Assembly (NCBI RefSeq): GCF_001401755.1
Contig: NZ_KQ474101.1
Span: 139,039 to 203,038, forward strand
Reading direction: 5' to 3'
Length of the DNA stretch: 64,000 nucleotides
Source of the DNA: Aquimarina longa SW024
GTDB taxonomy: Bacteria; Bacteroidota; Bacteroidia; Flavobacteriales; Flavobacteriaceae
Below the pieces are notes generated by a model, which saw only the letters and a program-made list of their open reading frames with translations, was not told where the DNA came from and searched no databases. Below are positions 7,172 through 16,524 of this stretch, one piece after another. Both the position numbers and the translations under genes were made by a program. Within the stretch, counting starts at the first letter, position 1, and every line of letters starts with the position of its first letter.

Positions 7172-8332
7172 TTAATACTGTTTTTTTACTTTTTCTATAG
7201 CTTGTAGGATATCATGTATAATATCTTCTTTTTCCTCAATTCCTACACTAAGTCGTAGTAGTTCATCTTTTATTCCTTGAGAACTCCTTTCTTCTTTTTT
7301 CAGTAGTGCATGTGAGGTTAGGTGAGGAGATAGTATTGTACTTTCCACGCCTGCAAGACTCATGGAGCTTTTAATTAATTTTAGATTTTTTTGAAACAAA
7401 TCGGCACTTAACCCTTCTTTTAATTCAAAAGATAACATGCCTCCGTATCCTTTCATTTGTTGTTTGGCGAGTTCGTGGTTGGGGTGTGATTTTAATCCAG
7501 GATAGTATACAGTAGAAATATCTTCATTTTTTTGAAGCCATTTAGAAATTTTTAGTGCATTTTTATTTTGACGTTCTACTCTAATTCCTAATGTTTTAAT
7601 ACTTCTTTCTAACATCCATACGGTAAAATCACTTAGATTGCCACCAAAATTTTTGGCAACTTCAAAAATTTGATTCACATTTTTTTCACTAGCAATTACT
7701 GCTCCTGCAAGAATGTCACTATGCCCTCCAAGATATTTAGTAGCAGAATGTACAACGATATCTATTCCTAATACAATTGGATTTTGATTTACAGGAGAGG
7801 CAAAAGTATTATCTACTATTGTAATAATCCCATTTTTTTTGCCTAATGCACCTATAGCATTAAGATCTATAATTGATAGTAATGGATTAGAAGGAGTTTC
7901 TACATATATTATTTTAGTATTTGATTGTATTTTATTTTCAAAATCTTCTATCGACAGAGAATCTACATAAGAAAAATCTATTCCATGTTTTTTAAACTCT
8001 TCATTAATAAGATTAGCAGTTCCTCCGTATATTGCACGTTGTAGAATAATATGATCTCCTTTTTGTAAAAAGGCAAATAAAGTAGTACTTATTGCTGCCA
8101 TGCCACTACCAAAAACCAAAGAAGATTCTCCTTTTTCTAATTTGGCTATTTTTTTACATAAAGCTTCTTGGTTTGGAGTATTAAAATATCTGGGATAACG
8201 TTTTGTTTCTACATCTTCAAAAGCATAAGATGTAGATAAGTATATTGGAGATATAGCTCCTTTGAATTGTTGATCCTTAATTTCGCCAAAATGAGTGCAG
8301 ATAGTGTTAAAACCTATATTTTTTGTGTTCAT
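7172..8332 (-). CDS. Cys/Met-metabolism PLP enzyme (trans-sulfuration family)
   Basis: A 386-residue fold-type I PLP enzyme of the cystathionine gamma-synthase/beta-lyase/gamma-lyase/methionine gamma-lyase family. The PLP Lys is Lys199 in HSATKYLGGHSD, preceded by Asp174 in VDNTFASP; FGSGMAAIS (74-82) binds the cofactor phosphate. The usual YSRxxNPT loop is altered to YPRYFNTPN (46-54). Which reaction it performs cannot be told from motifs. Being directly upstream of bshB1 (12-nt gap) favours a role in cysteine or homocysteine metabolism. Confidence 0.85.
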   Translation of the reverse strand: MNTKNIGFNTICTHFGEIKDQQFKGAISPIYLSTSYAFEDVETKRYPRYFNTPNQEALCKKIAKLEKGESSLVFGSGMAAISTTLFAFLQKGDHIILQRAIYGGTANLINEEFKKHGIDFSYVDSLSIEDFENKIQSNTKIIYVETPSNPLLSIIDLNAIGALGKKNGIITIVDNTFASPVNQNPIVLGIDIVVHSATKYLGGHSDILAGAVIASEKNVNQIFEVAKNFGGNLSDFTVWMLERSIKTLGIRVERQNKNALKISKWLQKNEDISTVYYPGLKSHPNHELAKQQMKGYGGMLSFELKEGLSADLFQKNLKLIKSSMSLAGVESTILSPHLTSHALLKKEERSSQGIKDELLRLSVGIEEKEDIIHDILQAIEKVKKQY

Positions 8333-8448
8333 AATTTAAGCAATAAATAGTGTGATATATGCATCTAAATTAAGATAATCAAAAGAAACTAGATAAGGGT
8401 TTAACAGATTTAAATTAAAGAAGGGGTGTTTTTTAAATTAATTGCTAC

Positions 8449-10683
8449 CTAACATATTTTTACTTTAGAAATATTTCTCATTATAGTCTGAAAAAATTGT
8501 TGAGTATCATAAGGTTTAATAATAATATCATTCATCCCTACTGATAGTGCTTGATTTTTGATCTCTCCTTCTTCTACAGCAGTTAATGCTATAATTGGTA
8601 TGTTGGAGAAAGTACGTATTACTTTGGTAGCTTCGAGACCATTCATTCCAGGCATATTGATGTCCATTAATACTAAGTCGAATTTTTCATTTTTTATCAT
8701 CTCGATGGCATCTATACCATTATTAGCGATATTACAGGTGTATTTTTTCTTTTTAAGAATATTTTGAGTAACAATTTGATTGATTTTATTGTCATCTACA
8801 ATAAGAACATTAAAATTACTTGTTCCGATACTTAAATTTTCCCTAGTATTTAAAGAAACCCCTTCTTCTTTAATAGCTTTTTCGTACGAAAGATCAAAAT
8901 AGAATTCAGAGCCTTTAGTTTCTTTACTTTTTATATGAATTTCACTATCATGTAGATGTATTAATTTTTTTACAATAGCCAATCCTAACCCTGTTCCTTC
9001 ATATTCTTGATTGTCATTTTTTACCTGAGCAAAACTGTCAAAAATAGTTTGTTGTTTATTTTTTGGTATTCCTATTCCATCATCTTTTACAGTAAATCTT
9101 AAAAGATGGCTACTTTCATTGTTTTCTATAGATTTTACATTAATCCATATATTTCCATCTCTAGTGAATTTAAGTGCATTACCAATTAAATTTATTAGTA
9201 TTTGAGAAAGCCTTACGGAGTCACCTAATAAAGTAGTGTTTATTTTACTATCGATATCAATATGAACGGTATTCTTATTACTCTTTTGTTTAGTATGTAA
9301 AGAGTTTACAATTCCCTCTATTAATGTTTTGATATCAAAAGATACTTTTTCTAATTTTATCTCGTTAGTTTCTATTTTGCTGAGTTGTAAGACATCATTG
9401 ATTAATGCTAGTAGATAATCTCCAGAAAATTTTAATGATTCTAAATATTCATTTGTCTTTTTCTTATCAGGATTCTCCATTAGTAATGAAGTAAGACCAA
9501 TAACTCCATATAAAGGAGTTCTAAGTTCATGGCTAACTGTAGAGATAAATTGAGATTTAAGAGTAGATACCTGCTCCGCAGTTTCTTTAGCACTAATTAG
9601 TTCTTTATTCTTATTAATCAAATCATTGTTTAGCCTTTTCTTTTGGATATTATTTTTATAAGCACTAATTAAAAAAGTTAGTGAGATTAGGATTAATATG
9701 ACTCCTAATATGATACTCATTCTCCATTTTAAAACTTCTGATTCACTTTCTTTTTGTTCTGATTCTGCCTTTTTTGCTCTTTTCTCAAAAATATCAACTT
9801 CATATTTGATATTAGCACGTCTCAATTCCTTTAATTTTTTATAATCTTTTGCTTTTAAGATATTTTGAAACTGTGTTTTTTGATAAAAATATGCTTTTTT
9901 ATAGTCATCTTGTTTGACATAGAGTTCAGATTTGGTTTCATATGAAGAAGCTAGTTCCTCATAATATGTAGAAATGAGCTCGTCTTTATTATTTTTATTT
10001 TTGGTTTCTCCTAGAGCATATGATATTGCTTTATCGGTATATTGTTCAGCCTTTTCAAACTGGCGTATACTTAAATAGTATTTTCCTAATAACTCATTTA
10101 ATTTTGTTTTAATAAGATTAGAAGAGTTTTTATGAACAAATTTTCGTGCAGGAGCCAGATATTCATATGAGCTGTCAAAATCATTCCTAGAAATATAATA
10201 CTCCCCTAGATTAAGTAGAGGTCTTATCATTCTGGAGGTGTCATTTAATTGTACAGCATATTCATAAGATCTTTTGTAGTAGTCAAGACCTTTCTTTCTA
10301 GTAAGGTTATGTTTAGTGTATACTCGAGCAAGGTTGTTATAAAGATCTGTTTCTAATATTTTACTTTTAGAGCTACGAGCATAAGTTAAAGCTCTTCTAT
10401 AATTGTTTATAGCTTTATCATCATCTTCACTTGTCTCATAATTTTTGGCTATAATATTATAGATATGCCCGAGACTTTTTTCATCGTTATTATACAGCGC
10501 ATTTTGAAGCGCCGCTTTTGCTATTTCTAAAGATTTTTCATATTTGTACTCTTCTTGTAATTTTTCAGCTTTTTCAATATAACTTTGAATACTATCCGAA
10601 ATTAAGGAAGATTGTGATTGTACAATTTGAGAAAAACCAATTAAAAATAAGATAATTATATTTTGAATATAGTTTTTCAACAT
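8449..10683 (-). CDS. TPR-containing hybrid sensor histidine kinase/response regulator
   Basis: A 744-residue protein with a signal peptide (1-23), a periplasmic TPR-like helical region (about 30-280), a coiled stretch, one membrane helix (about 323-341), a HisKA domain with phospho-accepting His385 in SHELRTP, an HATPase_c domain with the N-box NLIGNALKF and G-box DGIGIP and GTGLGLAIV, and a receiver domain from about 625 with phospho-acceptor Asp674 (LMDINMPG) and Lys723 (IIKP). The TPR-TM-kinase-REC order is common in Bacteroidetes. The phosphorelay output is unknown because there is no DNA-binding domain here and no adjacent regulator. The gene stands alone, divergent from the peroxiredoxin operon. 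Confidence 0.9.
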   Translation of the reverse strand: MLKNYIQNIIILFLIGFSQIVQSQSSLISDSIQSYIEKAEKLQEEYKYEKSLEIAKAALQNALYNNDEKSLGHIYNIIAKNYETSEDDDKAINNYRRALTYARSSKSKILETDLYNNLARVYTKHNLTRKKGLDYYKRSYEYAVQLNDTSRMIRPLLNLGEYYISRNDFDSSYEYLAPARKFVHKNSSNLIKTKLNELLGKYYLSIRQFEKAEQYTDKAISYALGETKNKNNKDELISTYYEELASSYETKSELYVKQDDYKKAYFYQKTQFQNILKAKDYKKLKELRRANIKYEVDIFEKRAKKAESEQKESESEVLKWRMSIILGVILILISLTFLISAYKNNIQKKRLNNDLINKNKELISAKETAEQVSTLKSQFISTVSHELRTPLYGVIGLTSLLMENPDKKKTNEYLESLKFSGDYLLALINDVLQLSKIETNEIKLEKVSFDIKTLIEGIVNSLHTKQKSNKNTVHIDIDSKINTTLLGDSVRLSQILINLIGNALKFTRDGNIWINVKSIENNESSHLLRFTVKDDGIGIPKNKQQTIFDSFAQVKNDNQEYEGTGLGLAIVKKLIHLHDSEIHIKSKETKGSEFYFDLSYEKAIKEEGVSLNTRENLSIGTSNFNVLIVDDNKINQIVTQNILKKKKYTCNIANNGIDAIEMIKNEKFDLVLMDINMPGMNGLEATKVIRTFSNIPIIALTAVEEGEIKNQALSVGMNDIIIKPYDTQQFFQTIMRNISKVKIC

Positions 10684-10700
10684 ACAGTAATTGTTGATTC

Positions 10701-10727
10701 ATTTTCGTTGACGAAAATACAAAAATA
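10701..10727 (-). promoter_or_regulatory. -7 box and 7-bp inverted repeat at the kinase promoter
   Basis: The minus strand has TATTTTTG at 10720-10727, so transcription should begin near 10714. A palindrome ATTTTCG-TTGA-CGAAAAT (10701-10718) covers that start. It may be an operator or a 5' leader hairpin; neither is demonstrated. Confidence 0.4.
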
Positions 10728-10907
10728 GATTTAAGATGATGTAATTCAACGTAAGAAAAGTGTAATTTATCTATATGAGATGTAAGTGTAAGATTTGTTT
10801 TGTAGGAATTTTTGTTGTTTTTGTGTTAAATCTGCTAATGATTAGAAAAAACTATTTAATTATAAAAAATTAAAATTGTGTAGCAATAATTCTTCTATAA
10901 GTAGACG

Positions 10908-10915
10908 TATATTTG
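10908..10915 (+). promoter_or_regulatory. -7 promoter box of the peroxiredoxin gene
   Basis: TATATTTG matches TAnnTTTG and lies 43-50 nt upstream of the ATG. A TTG at 10876 is too far upstream to be a standard -33 element. Confidence 0.5.
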
Positions 10916-10957
10916 TGGTGTTAAAAAACAATTATAAATATTTTAAAAAACAAAAAT

Positions 10958-11596
10958 ATGGCGTTTGTAGGTAAAAAATTTCCAAATCTAGAAGTTGATG
11001 GAATGAATGAGATGGGGGATACTTTTAAACTTAATGTTTTAGAAGAAGCTAAAAATAAAAATAAAAAAGTACTACTTTTTTGGTATCCAAAAGATTTTAC
11101 ATTTGTTTGTCCAACAGAACTTCACGCTTTTCAAGAAGCTTTAGAAGAGTTTGAAAAAAGAAATACTATTGTAATAGGAGCTTCTTGTGATACACCCGAA
11201 GTACACTTTGCATGGTTAAATACTTCTAAAGATAATGGGGGTATAGAAGGAGTAACATACCCAATTTTAGCAGATTCTAATCGTAATCTTTCTAGTACTT
11301 TAGGTATCCTAGATATTACAAACGAAGTTTATAATGACGAAACAGGAGTTGTAACTGTAGAAGGTGACAATGTAACTTATAGAGCTACGTATTTGATAGA
11401 TGAAGAAGGAACTGTTTTTCATGAAGGAATAAACCATATGCCAGTAGGTCGAAATGTAGCAGAGTTTTTAAGATTAATTGATGCATACTCACATGTACAA
11501 AAAAATGGAGAAGTATGTCCTGCTAACTGGGAAGAAGGAAAAGATGCAATGAACGCTAATAGAGACGGTGTAGCTTCTTACCTTGCAGCACATTAA
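10958..11596 (+). CDS. Typical 2-Cys peroxiredoxin (AhpC/Prx1 group)
   Basis: This 212-residue cytosolic thiol peroxidase reduces hydrogen peroxide, alkyl hydroperoxides or peroxynitrite. The peroxidatic Cys51 sits in DFTFVCPTE and the resolving Cys187 in GEVCPANW near the C-terminus, the layout of typical 2-Cys enzymes; the tail after Cys187 is of normal length. It is followed by a strong hairpin and then a thioredoxin gene, an obvious reductant candidate, and a second peroxidase (Tpx) 750 nt downstream. No AhpF is nearby, so thioredoxin is the likely electron donor. Confidence 0.93.
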   Translation: MAFVGKKFPNLEVDGMNEMGDTFKLNVLEEAKNKNKKVLLFWYPKDFTFVCPTELHAFQEALEEFEKRNTIVIGASCDTPEVHFAWLNTSKDNGGIEGVTYPILADSNRNLSSTLGILDITNEVYNDETGVVTVEGDNVTYRATYLIDEEGTVFHEGINHMPVGRNVAEFLRLIDAYSHVQKNGEVCPANWEEGKDAMNANRDGVASYLAAH

Positions 11597-11611
11597 TAAA
11601 TAAATAATTTT

Positions 11612-11653
11612 ATACGTTTTCTCTGAGGAAAATTGACTTCAGAGAAAACGTAT
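11612..11653 (+). terminator. Strong hairpin between peroxiredoxin and thioredoxin genes
   Basis: A perfect 15-bp stem (ATACGTTTTCTCTGA with TCAGAGAAAACGTAT) encloses a 12-nt loop, 15 nt after the peroxiredoxin stop. The following T-tract is weak and interrupted, so it may act as a partial terminator or as a 3'-end stabiliser, giving more peroxiredoxin than thioredoxin mRNA. Confidence 0.65.
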
Positions 11654-11678
11654 TATGATTTTTAATTAAAATATTGTT

Positions 11679-11993
11679 ATGTTACAAGAATTAGCAGAGG
11701 ATAACCTTTCTCAACTTATAGAAGAAAACACAACGGTGATTGTTCAATATTCTGCCTCATGGTGTGGGAATTGCCGAATAATGAAACCAAAATTTAAAAA
11801 ATTAGCTTCACAACACGATACAGCTGTATTTGTAATAGTTGATGCAGAGAAGTATACTGAATCAAGAAAACTAGCAACAGTGGATAACCTACCTACATTT
11901 GCTACATTTAAAAGTGGAGCTTTTGTAAATCAGGTTCAAACCAATAAATTTGATATTCTTAAAGAATTAGTAGATGAAGTTGCCAGTAATTAA
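11679..11993 (+). CDS. Thioredoxin-family protein
   Basis: A 104-residue single-domain thioredoxin with the redox motif WCGNC (Cys29 and Cys32) in place of the usual WCGPC, and a conserved cis-Pro in DNLPTFATF. It has no signal peptide, so it works in the cytosol. It probably reduces the adjacent peroxiredoxin and/or thiol peroxidase. It overlaps the next small gene by 20 nt, so the two are translationally coupled. Confidence 0.88.
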   Translation: MLQELAEDNLSQLIEENTTVIVQYSASWCGNCRIMKPKFKKLASQHDTAVFVIVDAEKYTESRKLATVDNLPTFATFKSGAFVNQVQTNKFDILKELVDEVASN

Positions 11994-12231
11994 ACATCTT
12001 ACAAGTTTTATAGAAGAAAACGATGAAGATTTTATAGTAGAAACCATTGAAACACTAGAATCTTTAACAGAGATCCCGTCACTTAAAGATGAAGAATTAG
12101 ATGTTATAGGAGAATTAATCTCTAATATGTATGGAGCGTTAGAGGTTGATAAAATGATTAAAAATGGGACTCCAAAAAAAGAAGCATTAAATAGCTTTAT
12201 GAAAAGAGTTCTTGGATCAATAGATACTTAA
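11974..12231 (+). CDS. Small acidic DUF6952-type protein
   Basis: An 85-residue acidic helical protein (IKHLTSFIEENDEDF, then LDVIGELISNMYGALEV). It belongs to a small family found in Bacteroidetes directly downstream of this thioredoxin; its function is unknown. It starts inside the thioredoxin gene (20-nt overlap) in a different frame, which makes co-translation likely and suggests a partner or modulator of the redox pair. A terminator follows. Confidence 0.75.
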   Translation: MKLPVIKHLTSFIEENDEDFIVETIETLESLTEIPSLKDEELDVIGELISNMYGALEVDKMIKNGTPKKEALNSFMKRVLGSIDT

Positions 12232-12236
12232 AATAG

Positions 12237-12268
12237 AAAAAAAACGTTCTAGCTAGCAGATGTTTTTT
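12237..12268 (+). terminator. Terminator after the prx-trx-DUF6952 run
   Basis: An A-run and a short stem (ACG, bulge, CT with AG, ATGT) around the loop AGCTAGC are followed by a run of seven T residues, directly after the stop codon. Confidence 0.55.
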
Positions 12269-12344
12269 TATTTTTCAAAAAATCATTATTATTACATTAT
12301 AATCTCACTAATTTATAAATTTTAGAACACACAAAAACAATATT

Positions 12345-12845
12345 ATGGCTTCAATTACATTAAAAGGAAATGCAATTCATACAAGTGGAACTCTACCCGA
12401 AGTTGGAGATACGGCTCCAAACTTTGAATTGGTTAATACAGATTTGTCAACAACAAAACTATCAGATTATAAAGGAACCAGAGTTATTTTAAATGTTTTT
12501 CCATCTGTAGATACAGGGATTTGTGCAGCTTCCGTGAGAGCATTTAATAAAGAGGCAAGTAATTTATCTAATACAAAAGTTTTATGTATTTCTCGAGACT
12601 TACCATTTGCTCAAGATCGTTTTTGTGGAGCAGAAGGATTAAAAAATGTAATTAATCACTCTGATTTCAAAACAGGAGAATTTGGTAAAAATTATGGATT
12701 AGATATTATAGATGGTCCATTACAAGGGTTGCACTCTAGAGCAGTTATTGTTGTTGATGAGCAAGGAGAAATTATTTATAAAGAGCAGGTTCCAGAAATT
12801 GTACAAGAACCAGATTATTCTGCAGCCTTAAAAGCATTATCTTAA
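12345..12845 (+). CDS. tpx: Thiol peroxidase
   Basis: A 166-residue atypical 2-Cys peroxiredoxin that reduces lipid and alkyl hydroperoxides with thioredoxin. The peroxidatic Cys60 is in SVDTGICAAS and the resolving Cys94 in QDRFCGAEG, essentially the positions in E. coli Tpx; SRDLPFAQ precedes it. It lies downstream of the peroxiredoxin/thioredoxin genes and 8 nt upstream of the diacylglycerol kinase-type gene, with which it is probably co-transcribed. Confidence 0.95.
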   Translation: MASITLKGNAIHTSGTLPEVGDTAPNFELVNTDLSTTKLSDYKGTRVILNVFPSVDTGICAASVRAFNKEASNLSNTKVLCISRDLPFAQDRFCGAEGLKNVINHSDFKTGEFGKNYGLDIIDGPLQGLHSRAVIVVDEQGEIIYKEQVPEIVQEPDYSAALKALS

Positions 12846-12853
12846 TATTTATT

Positions 12854-13225
12854 ATGGGTAGTAAAATTGTGCAATTTGCACTAGGTAGACTCCGCGGTTG
12901 TGGTTATGCTTTTAAAGGAGCATTATTACTGATCAAAACAGAACCAAGTATACAAGTTCAATTTACAATTGCTGTACTAATGACTGTACTAGGATTTTAT
13001 TTTAGAATTACTACAATCGAGTGGGGTTTACAAATTTTTGCTATAGGTTTAGTGATTAGCGTCGAAGGAGTAAATACTGCAATTGAAGCAATCGCTGATT
13101 TTATTCACCCAGATTTTCATAATAAAATAGGTTTTATAAAAGATATTGCTGCAGGAGCTGTTTTTATTGCCGCAATAATTGCAATACTAATAGGACTGTT
13201 AATATATATACCATATTTGATTTAG
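12854..13225 (+). CDS. Diacylglycerol kinase/undecaprenol kinase family protein
   Basis: A 123-residue membrane protein with three hydrophobic segments and the DgkA active-site string EGVNTAIEAIAD plus the downstream IKDIAAGAV. Small DgkA-type enzymes phosphorylate diacylglycerol in Proteobacteria and undecaprenol in Gram-positives; in Flavobacteria the substrate is not certain, and undecaprenol recycling for the cell envelope is plausible. The 8-nt gap after tpx suggests co-transcription, while ftsK downstream has its own promoter box. Confidence 0.9.
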   Translation: MGSKIVQFALGRLRGCGYAFKGALLLIKTEPSIQVQFTIAVLMTVLGFYFRITTIEWGLQIFAIGLVISVEGVNTAIEAIADFIHPDFHNKIGFIKDIAAGAVFIAAIIAILIGLLIYIPYLI

Positions 13226-13265
13226 AATTTTTTTAGGCATTTTTACGTTCCAATATAGATATTCG

Positions 13266-13273
13266 TATTTTTG
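13266..13273 (+). promoter_or_regulatory. -7 promoter box of ftsK
   Basis: TATTTTTG lies 19-26 nt upstream of the ATG at 13292. Transcription would then begin near 13280, so a start at the in-frame TTG (13271) would not be on the transcript; this supports the ATG. Confidence 0.6.
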
Positions 13274-13291
13274 CGATTAGATACCCAAAAA

Positions 13292-15748
13292 ATGGCCAAA
13301 AGAAAGGTAAGTACAAAAAAGACAACGACAAAAAAAGCTACAACTTCATTAAAAGAAAAAGTAGGATTATCAAGACAACAGAAAGTTGTTTTTGGTAGTT
13401 TCTTGTTCTTTTTAGGTATAGGATTATTCTTTGCTTTTATTTCGTTTTTCTTTAATTGGAAAGTTGATCAAAGTGAAATATCACAATTTTATAATAGAGC
13501 GTCATCTGCTAAAAATTGGTTGAGTAAATTTGGAGCTGTTGTAAGTCATTTTTTTATTTTTAAAGGATTTGGTATATCTGCTTTAATTATTCCTGTCTTA
13601 ACTTCTTTAACAGGAGTATACTTGTTTTTTGATCTTAATAGAAAAAAATTACTAGGATTTTGGTTTTGGGGAATATTAGTAATGCTTTGGATAGCTATTG
13701 TTTTAGGATTTGTAGAAAAAGAAGAAGGATTGTTAGCAGGAGTAATAGGGTATGAAACTAATGATTTTTTAAGAGATTATATCGGTTTTATAGGAACAGT
13801 TTTAGTTCTAGCTTTTTTTGCAATAGTATATATTGTTGTTAGGCTTAAATATACTCCTGAGAAATTATCCAACTCTTTGAAAAATACTCAAAAAACTATC
13901 GTTAAGGATTTTGAAAAAACTTCAAAAACAAATAAAGATCCTTCTATAGAAAAGCAATATTCTACTACTGCAGAAAAAATCATAGATACATCTAATGATA
14001 AACAGAAAATTGAAATAGAAAAAGAGAAGACTGATATTGCTAGTTCTAATACAGGAGAAATTACATTAACCCCTACGATTAATGACTCCTATAATGATAA
14101 AAGTAAGCATACCGACGAAAATTTAGAAAAATTAGTTATAAAATCCAAAGATAACCCAGAGGATATCGCTATGGAGGTTGAAACGACAATAGAAGAAGAA
14201 GTTGTAGAGAACCTAAGTGACCAATTAGTTAAAGATTTTGGTGAGTTTGATCCTAAATTAGAGTTAGGGAATTATAAATTCCCAGCAATCACTCTTTTAA
14301 AAGATTATACTGTACAGACAGGAGGTATTACTATTGATCAAGGCGAGTTAGAAGAAAATAAAAATCGTATTGTTGAAACACTTAAGAATTATAAAATAGA
14401 AATAGCTCAGATAAAAGCTACAGTAGGTCCTACCGTAACACTTTATGAGATTGTTCCTGAGGCAGGGATAAGGATATCTAAAATAAAAAACCTCGAAGAT
14501 GATATCGCATTATCGTTAGCAGCTTTAGGGATTCGTATAATCGCTCCAATACCAGGTAAAGGTACTATAGGGATAGAAGTACCTAACAAAAAAGCTACAA
14601 TTGTGTCAATGCGATCAGCTATTGCATCTTCTAAGTTCCAGAATGCAGAAATGGAATTACCACTGTCACTAGGTAAAACAATTTCTAATGAAACATTTGT
14701 AGTAGATTTAGCAAAAATGCCTCACCTTCTTATGGCAGGTGCTACAGGACAAGGTAAATCTGTAGGACTTAATGCAATACTTACGTCATTATTATATAAA
14801 AAACATCCAGCAGAAGTAAAATTTGTATTGGTAGATCCTAAGAAAGTAGAACTTACTTTATTTAATAAGATTGAACGCCATTATTTGGCAAAATTGCCAG
14901 ATACAGAAGAAGCTATAATTACAGATAATACTAAAGTAATTAATACACTTAATTCTTTATGTATAGAGATGGATACTCGCTACGATTTGTTAAAGTTGGC
15001 AATGGTACGTAATATTAAAGAATACAATGTTAAATTTAAAGCTAGGAAATTAAACCCAGAGAATGGGCACCGCTTTCTACCATATATTGTTCTTGTAGTA
15101 GATGAATTTGCAGATCTAATTATGACTGCAGGTAAAGAAGTAGAAACTCCTATAGCCAGACTAGCTCAGTTAGCAAGAGCTATTGGAATACATCTTATTA
15201 TAGCTACCCAACGACCATCAGTAAATGTGATAACAGGAATGATTAAAGCTAACTTTCCTGCTAGGATTGCATTTAGAGTAACCTCTAAAATAGATTCGCG
15301 TACAATTTTAGACACAGGAGGAGCAGATCAGTTAATTGGTAGAGGAGATATGCTATTTACACAAGGAAACGATGTCGTACGAATACAATGCGCTTTTGTC
15401 GATACCCCAGAAGTAGAACGAATAACAGAATATATTGGTAGTCAAAAAGCGTATCCTGATGCACATTTATTACCAGAGTACTTAGGAGAAGAAAGTGGCA
15501 CAAGTCTTGATATAAATAAAAAAGATAGAGATAAACTTTTTGCCGAAGCAGCAGAAATAATTGTAACAGCTCAGCAAGGATCAGCGTCTTTGTTACAAAG
15601 GAAATTAAAATTAGGATATAATCGTGCAGGGAGATTAATTGATCAATTAGAAGCAGCAGGGATTGTAGGTCCGTTTGAAGGAAGTAAAGCAAGGCAAGTT
15701 TTGATTACTGATCTAGTATCGCTTCAACAATTATTAGATAATGAATAA
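13292..15748 (+). CDS. ftsK: DNA translocase FtsK/SpoIIIE
   Basis: This 818-residue septal DNA pump (counted from the ATG) clears and aligns the chromosome terminus during division. It has a basic Lys/Thr-rich start, four membrane segments in the first ~200 residues, a charged linker, then the motor: Walker A GATGQGKSVGLN, Walker B IVLVVDEFADL, the IATQRPSVNVITG stretch, and a C-terminal gamma winged helix (QGSASLLQRKLKLGYNRAGR) that reads KOPS-like sites. An in-frame TTG 21 nt upstream could extend it by seven residues, but the promoter box overlaps that codon and the ATG fits family N-termini. lolA follows 57 nt downstream. Confidence 0.95.
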   Translation: MAKRKVSTKKTTTKKATTSLKEKVGLSRQQKVVFGSFLFFLGIGLFFAFISFFFNWKVDQSEISQFYNRASSAKNWLSKFGAVVSHFFIFKGFGISALIIPVLTSLTGVYLFFDLNRKKLLGFWFWGILVMLWIAIVLGFVEKEEGLLAGVIGYETNDFLRDYIGFIGTVLVLAFFAIVYIVVRLKYTPEKLSNSLKNTQKTIVKDFEKTSKTNKDPSIEKQYSTTAEKIIDTSNDKQKIEIEKEKTDIASSNTGEITLTPTINDSYNDKSKHTDENLEKLVIKSKDNPEDIAMEVETTIEEEVVENLSDQLVKDFGEFDPKLELGNYKFPAITLLKDYTVQTGGITIDQGELEENKNRIVETLKNYKIEIAQIKATVGPTVTLYEIVPEAGIRISKIKNLEDDIALSLAALGIRIIAPIPGKGTIGIEVPNKKATIVSMRSAIASSKFQNAEMELPLSLGKTISNETFVVDLAKMPHLLMAGATGQGKSVGLNAILTSLLYKKHPAEVKFVLVDPKKVELTLFNKIERHYLAKLPDTEEAIITDNTKVINTLNSLCIEMDTRYDLLKLAMVRNIKEYNVKFKARKLNPENGHRFLPYIVLVVDEFADLIMTAGKEVETPIARLAQLARAIGIHLIIATQRPSVNVITGMIKANFPARIAFRVTSKIDSRTILDTGGADQLIGRGDMLFTQGNDVVRIQCAFVDTPEVERITEYIGSQKAYPDAHLLPEYLGEESGTSLDINKKDRDKLFAEAAEIIVTAQQGSASLLQRKLKLGYNRAGRLIDQLEAAGIVGPFEGSKARQVLITDLVSLQQLLDNE

Positions 15749-15805
15749 TAAACTATTTTGGAGATTCCGTGATAGATAGAATAAATTAAACGAAGAATTA
15801 CAAAA

Positions 15806-16441
15806 ATGATTAAGAAGATATTACTTTTACTATTTATATTTTGTGTAACTACTATACAAGCACAAAGTGCCAAATCCTTATTAGATGAAGTCTCTAAGAA
15901 AGTAAAAAGCTACACTAATATGGTTATTGGCTTTAAATATTCTATTCATAATCAAGCAGAGAATGTTTCTCAAGAAACCAGAGGAGAGGTAATACTACAA
16001 GGAAATAAGTATGTCCTTAATTTAATGGGTACAGAGCAGATGTATGATGGTAAAAAATTACATGTGATTATCTCAGAGGATGAAGAAATAAATATTTCAT
16101 CTCAGAATGAAGAAGATGGGACTAGTATAACCCCTTCAAAAATGCTTACTTTTTATGAAGAAGGATATTCGTATAAAATGGATATTGTACAAGATGTAAA
16201 AGGTAGAAAAATTCAATATGTTAAATTGACTCCGATTGATTCTAAAAGCGATTTAAAAGAAATACTATTAGGTATTGATAAGCAAACAAAACATATTTAT
16301 AAAATGATTCAAAAACAAAATAATGGTACTAATGTAACCATTACCGTAAATAATTTTAAAACAAATCAACCATTATCTGAAACGTTATTTGTTTTTGATG
16401 AATCAAAATATAAAAATTATTATATTAATCGCTTAGATTAA
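15806..16441 (+). CDS. lolA: Outer-membrane lipoprotein carrier LolA
   Basis: A 211-residue periplasmic protein with a clear signal peptide (MIKKILLLLFIFCVTTIQAQ). The rest fits the LolA half-barrel: SAKSLLDEVSKKVKSY at the start and the strand pattern ETRGEVILQGNKYVL, with LTPIDSKSDLKEILLGID later. LolA shuttles lipoproteins from the LolCDE exporter to the outer membrane, a heavy task in Flavobacteria. It follows ftsK and precedes an LptF/G permease; this ftsK-lolA-lptG order is common in the class. A terminator separates it from the permease. Confidence 0.88.
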   Translation: MIKKILLLLFIFCVTTIQAQSAKSLLDEVSKKVKSYTNMVIGFKYSIHNQAENVSQETRGEVILQGNKYVLNLMGTEQMYDGKKLHVIISEDEEINISSQNEEDGTSITPSKMLTFYEEGYSYKMDIVQDVKGRKIQYVKLTPIDSKSDLKEILLGIDKQTKHIYKMIQKQNNGTNVTITVNNFKTNQPLSETLFVFDESKYKNYYINRLD

Positions 16442-16456
16442 AAAAAATATAGTACA

Positions 16457-16491
16457 AAAAAGAACGGGTGTATATCACACACGTTCTTTTT
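16457..16491. terminator. Terminator after lolA
   Basis: An AAAAAGAACG/CGTTCTTTTT stem with an inner GTGT/ACAC helix lies 15 nt past the lolA stop, with A- and T-runs on the two sides. It can act in both directions. Confidence 0.8.
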
Positions 16492-16524
16492 TTATATTTT
16501 TGATATTTAGAAAATACAAAACGT

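Noticed and set aside
15357..15692. 111-codon ORF antisense to ftsK
   Set aside because: Leu/Phe/Tyr-rich shadow of the conserved FtsK C-terminus; coding signal belongs to the other strand.
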